A stretch of DNA of 9,399 nucleotides, taken from NCBI GenBank assembly GCA_003535395.1, contig DOHE01000163.1:1-9399 (forward strand), read 5' to 3'. The translations under genes were made by a program, and so were the position numbers. Positions 1 to 5,133 of this stretch are shown here, in pieces (position 1 is the first letter of the stretch; the number at the start of each line of letters is the position of its first letter). This DNA comes from Clostridiales bacterium. GTDB taxonomy: Bacteria; Bacillota; Clostridia; UBA8921. The notes beneath the pieces were generated by a model, which ran no database searches, was not told the origin of the DNA, and was given only the letters and a program-made list of their open reading frames with translations.

Positions 1-940
1 CCATAATGATGCCCACAGGGATCTCCACCGGATCCATCATCACCCGCGCCAGGGTATCGCAGCCCATAAGCAGCGCAGCCCCGGATAATGCGCTGGCCGG
101 TACCAGGTACCGATGATCCGATCCGATGATCAGCCGGGTGATATGCGGAACCACCAGACCGACAAAGCCCAGCAGGCCGACAACACTGACCGCGCTGGCT
201 GCCAGCAGTGAGGCAATGGAAATAAAAACCAACCGGACCCGTTCCACTTTCAGTCCCAAACTGACAGCCGTATCCTCTCCCAGCAACAGGATGTTGAGCC
301 TCCCAGCCAGCAGCATCGACAGAAGCAACCCTGTCAGGGCATAGGGCCAAAGCATATGAAAATGCTTCCATGTCCGGGAGGCCAGTCCCCCCACCATGAA
401 GGACACCACTCCGTGCACCCGGTCGGGATAAAAAATCATCAGGGCGTTGATTCCGGCCCCCAGCAGAGAGGAAACCGCCACTCCTGCCAGAATGAGGCGC
501 ATGGGCTGGATCCCGTTTTTCCACGACAGCAGGTAGATGAGCGTTGTGGTGACCAGTGCACCAAGAAAGGCCATCGGCGTCACCAGGAAATAATATCCGG
601 GAAACAGCACCATGATAATAACCGCCGCCAACCCCGCTCCGGAAGTCACGCCGATGATTCCGGGAGACGCCAGGGGATTCAGCATCACCCCCTGCAGGAT
701 GATGCCGGACAGGGAGAGACATACCCCGGTAAGACCGGCCACCAGGGTCCTGGGCAGCCGGATGTTCCAGATCACCGACCGGTTCACTCCTTCCTCTGTC
801 CGCAGGATCGCCCGCAGCACCTCTTTAACAGGAATGCGCAGCGCGCCGAAACTGACACTTAAGACCAGCATGACTACGCAGAGCCCAAAAAGCACCGCCA
901 GCACTGTCATCCTGGCCGCATGCCTGTCTGTGCGCATCAT
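1..940 (-). CDS. btuC: FecCD/BtuC-family ABC transporter permease, partial (C-terminus beyond left edge)
   Basis: Integral membrane permease of a binding-protein-dependent ABC importer for corrinoids or iron chelates. The minus-strand frame is open from ATG at 940 to the window edge, giving about 313 codons, so roughly the last 20-30 residues are missing. Family landmarks are visible in order: a hydrophobic first segment; the IRLPRTLVAGLTG block followed by SGIILQGVMLNPLASPGIIG; multiple hydrophobic helices; VGLVGFVGLVVPHITR; GSDHRYLVPASAL; and, at the edge, DPVEIPVGII, the loop that contacts the ATPase subunit. The start overlaps the stop of the binding-protein gene by four bases (ATGA), which implies translational coupling. 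Fold and transporter class are near certain. The corrinoid substrate is inferred from the upstream cobalamin riboswitch and cbiA; from the sequence alone a siderophore permease would look similar. The partner ATPase (btuD-like) is expected just left of the window. Confidence 0.92.
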   Translation of the reverse strand, partial: MMRTDRHAARMTVLAVLFGLCVVMLVLSVSFGALRIPVKEVLRAILRTEEGVNRSVIWNIRLPRTLVAGLTGVCLSLSGIILQGVMLNPLASPGIIGVTSGAGLAAVIIMVLFPGYYFLVTPMAFLGALVTTTLIYLLSWKNGIQPMRLILAGVAVSSLLGAGINALMIFYPDRVHGVVSFMVGGLASRTWKHFHMLWPYALTGLLLSMLLAGRLNILLLGEDTAVSLGLKVERVRLVFISIASLLAASAVSVVGLLGFVGLVVPHITRLIIGSDHRYLVPASALSGAALLMGCDTLARVMMDPVEIPVGIIM

Positions 941-1914
941 TTGAGCCGTGCTCCCGGATACAGGATTTTTGCCAGCGCGCCCATCGCTTCCGCATACCGG
1001 GCATTGGGCTTATAAATGAACAGTTCCTTGTCCAGGTACCGGACATTCCCCTCTTTTACCGCCCGAAGCTCCGCCCAGGCCGGACTTGACTCCAGATCCT
1101 GTTTTATTTTGGCCCGTACAGTGGCTTCATCGCCCATGGTGGTGATGAGGATATAGTCCGGATCCCTTTCAATAATCCTCTCCATGCTGAAATCCACCCG
1201 GGCTGCACCCTCCACCGGCGCATCCCCGGCGATATTGACCGCTCCCAGCCGCTTTGTCATATCTCCCACCAGACTGTTTGGCAATTCACTCTGTACCGCC
1301 TTTGTGGTGGCAAACAGGATCAGCACCCGGGGTTTTGGCTGTGCCGACACCTTGTTTGCGATCGCAGTCACTTCCTCCTTGATGCTCCGGATCTTTGTAT
1401 TGAAGATGTCCTCTCTGCCGGTGATCCGGGTGAACAGATCCAGGTAGCTGATGAAATCATCATAAGTCTGGTAGTTCACATACAGACAGGTGATGCCGTT
1501 TTGCTTAAGCACCTCTTCCAGCGCCCGATGCGCCGCCGTAGTGGATGTCAGAATCACCAAATCCGGTTTTAAGGCTACGATCCGCTCCGCATTGGGCGTG
1601 CCGAACCCTCCCACCTGCTCGATGTCTTTCGCCTCAGCAGGCACATTTTCCTCTCCTGTCACCCGGGCCACCGCCGTACCTCCGGCCAGATACCACAGGT
1701 CCAGGATGGAATTCATCAAAACAATCACCCGCTGGGGACGCTTGTTCACCACAGTGACATTCCCCAGAGGGTCTGCAAGGGTGATCTGCTGATTCGTCTC
1801 GCTTTGGATGAAATCCGGTTTTCCCGTTTTCTCCCCCGCACAGCCGCCCAAAACCAGGACCAGTCCCACGGATAATACAACCGCCAATCGCACTGCCTTG
1901 CTCCGCCTTTTCAT
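937..1914 (-). CDS. btuF: BtuF-like cobalamin/corrinoid-binding lipoprotein (periplasmic-binding-protein family 2)
   Basis: Extracytoplasmic solute-binding lipoprotein that captures a corrinoid and delivers it to the BtuC-like permease encoded next. The 325-residue product starts with a positively charged MKRRSK segment, a hydrophobic stretch and a lipobox-like LGGC with Cys25 as the predicted lipidated residue. The mature part fits the PeripBP_2 fold: RPQRVIVLMNS near the N-terminus, GGFGTPNAERIVALKPDLVI, a long connecting helix around TRITGREDIFNTKIRSIKEE, and a second lobe with GAVNIAG and RDPDYILITTMG. I chose ATG at 1914 over ATG at 1920 because AAGGAG (1928-1923) lies 8 bases from the former but only 2 from the latter. 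ATG 1914 also overlaps the cbiA stop as ATGA. The next gene is joined by another ATGA overlap. The substrate is inferred from riboswitch control and cbiA linkage; heme or siderophore binding cannot be excluded from the protein alone. Confidence 0.87.
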   Translation of the reverse strand: MKRRSKAVRLAVVLSVGLVLVLGGCAGEKTGKPDFIQSETNQQITLADPLGNVTVVNKRPQRVIVLMNSILDLWYLAGGTAVARVTGEENVPAEAKDIEQVGGFGTPNAERIVALKPDLVILTSTTAAHRALEEVLKQNGITCLYVNYQTYDDFISYLDLFTRITGREDIFNTKIRSIKEEVTAIANKVSAQPKPRVLILFATTKAVQSELPNSLVGDMTKRLGAVNIAGDAPVEGAARVDFSMERIIERDPDYILITTMGDEATVRAKIKQDLESSPAWAELRAVKEGNVRYLDKELFIYKPNARYAEAMGALAKILYPGARLK

Positions 1915-3431
1915 ATGCATGTCTCCTTCGTACAGTTTTTTACAAAATTACGTGCTGTTTCCGGATTGGACCAGAAATGGATATGCGGGTATCCCGCCCA
2001 GGTTTCCACCTGCCGGTACCCATCCCGCCAGCGCGGGCCATCCCCGGTTTGCCTGTATTTCACTACTTCCATCCTTCCCTCTTCCGGAGCAGCATCCACA
2101 GTGGAATAATGAAACTCATGTCCCCGGACGCTGCTTCCCGGTTGCCCCAGAATGCAGGATTTCATAAAGTTCAGATGGACGTACCCAAACCGCTGAAGTT
2201 TTTCTGTCATGACACATGAATATGGAAAAAGCCCCGCCATGCTGAAAGTATTGCCTCCATGATCCCGGATGGACCGGCAAAGATACATGAACCCGCCACA
2301 TTCCCCGTAAGCCGGCAGACCCCGGTTCAGTTTCCCTTTAAGGTCCGCAAGCATCGGAGTATTCTCCGAGAGTTCCCGGGCAAACACCTCCGGGTAGCCT
2401 CCCCCCAGGTAGACCCCCGTAGCCTCCTCCGGCAGCGCTCTGTCTCGAAGAGGGCTGAATTCCAACAGTTCCGCCCCCAGCATCTGAAGCAGGTCCAGAT
2501 TGTCCTGATAATAGAAATTGAAAGCTTCGTCCTTCGCCACTGCGATCCGGGCGGATGCAGCCCCGATCCGGGCGGATGCAGCCCCGGTTTGGGCGGATGC
2601 AGCCCCGGTTTGGGTGGGCGCGGCTGCGGGGGCGGTTTGGGCAGCTGCCGGCGCGGTATGCGCGGTGGCCGGCGCAATACGGGATCCCTGTGCCTTCAGA
2701 GCCTGGAACCGTTCCGATGTAGGTGCCCTGAACTGTCCTGCATCCTTTGCCATGCGCAGCAGCAAATCAAGGTCAATGCATTCTTCCACCCTGGCTGCCA
2801 GCTTTGCCACCTTTTCCTTCAGGTCCGGCACCCCGCTGTCCGGAACCAGGCCCAAATGCCGCTCCGCCAAGGTGTAATCTTCTGATTCAGGCAGGTACCC
2901 CACCACCCGTACCCCGGTATTCTCTTCGATGATCTTTTTTAAATGCAAAAACAGCCCGGGACTGGAAATCCCGTTGAGTATGACGCCCCGAATGTCCGAT
3001 CCCCCCATGAAATCCATGTACCCGTTCACAAGAGCGGCGGCGCTTAAAGACATGCCCCGGGCCTGGATGACCAGGATCACCGGACAGTTCAGCAGCCGTG
3101 CCACGTGTGCGGTACTGCCTTCCATGGAGCTTACACTGCATCCGTCATAGAGACCCATGACCCCCTCCACCACCGCCAGATCCATTCCTCTCGCAGCGCG
3201 GTGGAACAGGTAGGCAAGGGTCTCTGCATCCAACAGCCAGCTGTCCAGGTTCCTGGACGCCCGCCCCGTAATATAGGTGTGAAACATGGGATCAATGTAA
3301 TCCGGGCCCACTTTGTACGGCTGGACCTGAAGCCCTCTTTTTACCAGGGCCGCCATCACTCCGGCCGATACGGTGGTTTTTCCGCAACCGCTATGGGTCC
3401 CGGCAAGAATAAAACGTGGAATCAAATCCAT
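1911..3431 (-). CDS. cbiA: Cobyrinate a,c-diamide synthase (CbiA) with an expanded repeat linker
   Basis: Cytoplasmic ATP- and glutamine-dependent enzyme that amidates the a and c side chains of cobyrinic acid during anaerobic cobalamin synthesis or corrinoid remodelling. The 506-residue product has the N-terminal synthetase domain with P-loop GTHSGCGKTT (11-20), the substrate block KVGPDYIDPMFH (40-51) and VVEGVMGLYDG (87-97). The C-terminal class I glutamine amidotransferase domain (about 300-506) has the nucleophile Cys378 in AYGECGGFMYL, the histidine motif GHEFHYS (437-443) and a terminal HIHFWSNP. An Ala/Thr/Pro-rich linker (about 252-297) with heptapeptide repeats separates the domains. 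This makes the protein longer than the roughly 450-460 residues I would expect. ATG 3431 is preferred because GGGAG (3444-3440) sits 8 bases upstream. Longer in-frame starts such as 3521 would fall inside the riboswitch. The cobalamin riboswitch upstream and the B12-type transporter downstream fit this role and argue against the related coenzyme F430 enzyme CfbB. Confidence 0.95.
   Translation of the reverse strand: MDLIPRFILAGTHSGCGKTTVSAGVMAALVKRGLQVQPYKVGPDYIDPMFHTYITGRASRNLDSWLLDAETLAYLFHRAARGMDLAVVEGVMGLYDGCSVSSMEGSTAHVARLLNCPVILVIQARGMSLSAAALVNGYMDFMGGSDIRGVILNGISSPGLFLHLKKIIEENTGVRVVGYLPESEDYTLAERHLGLVPDSGVPDLKEKVAKLAARVEECIDLDLLLRMAKDAGQFRAPTSERFQALKAQGSRIAPATAHTAPAAAQTAPAAAPTQTGAASAQTGAASARIGAASARIAVAKDEAFNFYYQDNLDLLQMLGAELLEFSPLRDRALPEEATGVYLGGGYPEVFARELSENTPMLADLKGKLNRGLPAYGECGGFMYLCRSIRDHGGNTFSMAGLFPYSCVMTEKLQRFGYVHLNFMKSCILGQPGSSVRGHEFHYSTVDAAPEEGRMEVVKYRQTGDGPRWRDGYRQVETWAGYPHIHFWSNPETARNFVKNCTKETCI
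2542..2688 (-). repeat. 21-bp tandem repeat inside cbiA encoding a heptapeptide linker
   Basis: About seven 21-bp units lie head to tail: 2542-2562, 2563-2583, 2584-2604, 2605-2625, 2626-2646, 2647-2667 and 2668-2688. The first two differ only at the first base or so. The third changes about four bases. The remaining units are progressively degenerate. All share a 21-base phase, a multiple of three, so the cbiA frame is kept. In protein they read GAASARI, GAASARI, GAASAQT and then A/T/P-rich variants (residues about 252-297). The block falls exactly between the synthetase and glutaminase domains, so copy number can vary without touching catalytic parts. Slippage or unequal crossing-over is the likely source. 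Confidence 0.9.
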
Positions 3432-3441
3432 CTCCCTATCT

Positions 3442-3457
3442 CCCGTAGGTTCACGGA
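3442..3457 (-). promoter_or_regulatory. Candidate Shine-Dalgarno-sequestering hairpin before cbiA
   Basis: Reading the minus strand, UCCGU (3457-3453) can pair with ACGGG (3446-3442) around a six-base loop GAACCU. The pairing includes one U-G closing pair. The 3' arm contains the GGG of the cbiA ribosome binding site GGGAG (3444-3440). The hairpin begins 8 bases after the riboswitch P1 stem ends. There is no terminator-like stem with a U-run between the aptamer and cbiA. This arrangement points to translational rather than transcriptional control. The helix is short, so its role is an inference. Confidence 0.45.
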
Positions 3458-3464
3458 TGAATAT

Positions 3465-3630
3465 GCAGCAAGCAGGTCTTCTGACTTGAGCCTCATCGTC
3501 CTCCTGCCCTTCCCGGTACATCCGGTGGTTTGCAGGATTCCTCTTCTCTTACAGCGGCGGGACCGCACAGGATTCTCACCTGTTTCCCTATTATCCCGGC
3601 GGATCGGGGGATCTGCCGGGCACTTGCCAC
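3465..3630 (-). promoter_or_regulatory. Cobalamin riboswitch (B12 element)
   Basis: Aptamer binding adenosylcobalamin or a related corrinoid, controlling the cbiA-btuF-btuC operon. On the minus strand the conserved B12 box reads AAGTCAGAAGACCTGCT (3487-3471). The central core shows GGGAAACAGGTGAGAATCC, then GTGCGGTCCCGCCGCTGTAA, matching the family pattern of a GTGAAAATCC-like element followed by CCCGC and CTGTAA. The closing stem P1 can be drawn as 3630-3623 with 3472-3465, eight pairs including two G-U. The RNA ends 33 bases before the cbiA ATG. It sits directly upstream of cobalamin biosynthesis and uptake genes, the classical context. I am confident of the class; the exact outer boundaries are approximate. 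Confidence 0.95.
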
Positions 3631-3644
3631 GCATTGTTATCAAC

Positions 3645-3672
3645 CAGGCAGATTGTACCACGGATCTGCCTG
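3645..3672. repeat. Perfect 9-bp inverted repeat over the B12-operon promoter
   Basis: CAGGCAGAT (3645-3653) and ATCTGCCTG (3664-3672) are perfect inverted copies separated by 10 bases. The predicted extended -10 lies inside the dyad, and the expected start site lies at its left edge. There is no U-run on either strand, so it does not look like an intrinsic terminator. A protein operator, or a processing structure if transcription starts further upstream, are the two readings. Confidence 0.6.
3652..3660 (-). promoter_or_regulatory. Extended -10 promoter element for the B12 operon
   Basis: The minus strand reads TGGTACAAT (3660-3652), a TGn extension joined to TACAAT, which differs from TATAAT by one base. 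Transcription would begin near 3645, about 15 bases before the riboswitch P1 stem. The hexamer at the 17-base -35 position (ATCCAG) is poor, as is common for extended -10 promoters. It lies within the inverted repeat 3645-3672. Confidence 0.5.
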
Positions 3673-3774
3673 AACTGGATATAAAAAATCTATGATAATT
3701 TGTAATAATCTGCGGTCGTGCTCAAAACGCCATGCGCATCCATCCGCTGTGTTTTCCCTGCCGTGGGGGCTGTC
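3673..3774. other. Intergenic region between the UROD-like gene and the B12 promoter
   Basis: This AT-rich stretch follows the stop of the UROD-like gene. It carries a run of T on the minus strand near 3684-3689 (AGATTTTTTATATCC), but no convincing GC-rich stem precedes it. I therefore cannot call an intrinsic terminator. Read-through from the glycosidase unit into the riboswitch leader is possible. No open frame with a ribosome binding site is seen. Confidence 0.4.
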
Positions 3775-5019
3775 TCAGCATGATTCCACCACCTCGCGAA
3801 CGATCCGGGTCCATTCCTGCACACGTTTTGCATCCCCCTGCACCGTTTCCACATCCTTAAGTGTGATGTCCCAGATGTTTCCATTTTCCTGGAAAATATC
3901 CCTGGCTTCCTCCACCGTCCGTCGCACTGCTGCAGGATCCAGGCCAAAGCTCACCGCATCGGTCGGACTGGGGCGCCAGGATAATACATAATCCCGGCCG
4001 ATCTGTTCCGCGCACCTGCGCTTGTCGGCCCAGGGCGTCACGGCGATACGGCGCAGATTGGGAATTTTCTTCAGATAGGGGATCTTTCGGGTCAGGTCCT
4101 CGCAGCATCCGTAGGAAACCAGCCCATATTTTTCCATAATAGGTATCTGATAATGAAGCATGAATTCATCAAACATCTCCGGTGATATCAGTGCGTACTC
4201 CTGACTGTGGAAAAAGTGCCAGAGATCACGGCGTTTGACGGCTCCGCTGTTGGCTTTGGGGTCTTTCAGTTCCTGTGAATAGCTGACTGCCTGGTTGTCA
4301 TGATCGGCAAGCTGGAGATCCCCGGCCTTTTCCGCTTCCTCATGGACACCCAGGATCCCGTCCCGGAGAATACCCAGTAACTGGTGCAGCCATTCCGGCC
4401 GGTCTGTCATGTCCCACATGATCTGCTCCAGTCCCCGCAGCATGGCAAGATCTGTTGAAATCACCGCGCTATGCCCCCAAAGCACCGGATGACGACCCAC
4501 GTTGACTTCGATGATATCTCCGATGGCATCCCGCACTTTTTCCACACGTTGCCGGGTTGCTTCCTCATCGATGATATGACGCGGCTTGACAAGTTTGAGA
4601 ATATCTTCGGGTTCCTTGATGGGTGGATCATATTTTGCAGCTCCTCCCCTGACCCCGCTGGAAATTCGGGTCGCATGCACCCCCCAGGGGGTGTTGTCAG
4701 ATGACGCATGCCGCCGGACGGCCGGAACGGTCACCCAGGGCTCCGCGATCACATCATCCGGGAGAGTGTCCCGGTAAAACATCATGTGAAAAAACTGTTC
4801 ATAGGACCGAAAAAATGGATCCTGACATTTAAGGCAGGAAGGATCCAGAATTTCGCCCCACGCAAATGCACGGATATAGATGGGGGGACGCGTGGGCTGA
4901 AGACTGTTGTGCCGCCGCCACAGCTCCCGCCGTTCCTGCTGTATGGGCTTTGCTGTGATTTCCTTGTACTGTTTGGCCAGATCCCGCAAAATTTGTACAT
5001 CCTGCGTCAGGTTTTCCAT
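3775..5019 (-). CDS. Uroporphyrinogen decarboxylase/MtaA-fold protein of unknown reaction
   Basis: A 414-residue cytoplasmic protein that I recognise as one of the UROD-like proteins common in gut anaerobes. Members are usually annotated as uroporphyrinogen decarboxylase although they sit outside heme operons. Visible landmarks are LWRRHNSL (33-40), IYIRAFAWGE (47-56), a CxxC at Cys62/Cys65, PWVTVPAV (94-101), a central HPVLWGHSAVISTDLAML, YGCCEDLTRK (303-312), LRRIAVTPWAD (322-332) and DYVLSWRPSPTDAVSFG (343-359). The fold superfamily includes true UROD and the corrinoid:CoM methyltransferases MtaA/MtbA. The methyltransferases' zinc motif HxC appears altered to YGCC here, so neither activity can be assumed. 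ATG 5019 is preferred over 5049 because GGGAGG lies 10 bases upstream of it. It is the second gene after the glycosidase, 114 bases downstream and on the same strand, so they probably share a transcript. Substrate and reaction are unknown. Confidence 0.83.
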   Translation of the reverse strand: MENLTQDVQILRDLAKQYKEITAKPIQQERRELWRRHNSLQPTRPPIYIRAFAWGEILDPSCLKCQDPFFRSYEQFFHMMFYRDTLPDDVIAEPWVTVPAVRRHASSDNTPWGVHATRISSGVRGGAAKYDPPIKEPEDILKLVKPRHIIDEEATRQRVEKVRDAIGDIIEVNVGRHPVLWGHSAVISTDLAMLRGLEQIMWDMTDRPEWLHQLLGILRDGILGVHEEAEKAGDLQLADHDNQAVSYSQELKDPKANSGAVKRRDLWHFFHSQEYALISPEMFDEFMLHYQIPIMEKYGLVSYGCCEDLTRKIPYLKKIPNLRRIAVTPWADKRRCAEQIGRDYVLSWRPSPTDAVSFGLDPAAVRRTVEEARDIFQENGNIWDITLKDVETVQGDAKRVQEWTRIVREVVESC

Positions 5020-5133
5020 GTGCCGGCACCCTCCCGAAAATAAATACATGCAATAACACTCGCTTTTATCATTTTACATGTATCTGAGCGGTGCGAAATA
5101 GATTTCATCGATATATATTGGTACTATATCGAC
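5020..5133 (-). other. Intergenic spacer with an AT-rich dyad between glycosidase and UROD-like genes
   Basis: The 114-base gap contains TCGATATA (5108-5115) and TATATCGA (5125-5132), perfect inverted arms with a nine-base loop. The dyad starts one base after the glycosidase stop codon. Closer to the downstream gene there is a TAAAAT hexamer on the minus strand, but the matching -35 is poor. The dyad could be a regulatory site, an mRNA-stabilising or processing stem, or a weak attenuator. It lacks a U-run, so it is not a standard terminator. The UROD-like gene's ribosome binding site GGGAGGG is at the low-coordinate end. Confidence 0.4.

Noticed and set aside
356..862. Plus-strand open frame of about 168 codons opposite the permease gene
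   Set aside because: The composition is His/Gln/Arg-rich and non-protein-like, and the minus strand carries conserved FecCD motifs throughout.
2542..2688. CRISPR-like or intergenic direct repeat array
   Set aside because: Units are contiguous with no spacers, 21 bases long, in phase with the cbiA frame, and encode a heptapeptide linker.
2259..2885. Plus-strand open frame of about 208 codons opposite cbiA
   Set aside because: It is antisense to a clearly conserved enzyme and its Gly/Cys-rich stretch is only the complement of the repeat linker. No family resemblance.
3432..3521. N-terminal extension of CbiA starting at 3521
   Set aside because: It translates the B12 box of the riboswitch and lacks a ribosome binding site. 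The canonical synthetase N-terminus begins at 3431 with a well-spaced GGGAG.
3645..3672. The 9-bp dyad as a terminator
   Set aside because: Neither strand has a U-run after the stem, and the predicted extended -10 sits inside it.
3684..3700. Intrinsic terminator for the UROD-like gene at the T-run
   Set aside because: No stable GC-rich stem precedes the T-run; only weak pairings can be drawn.
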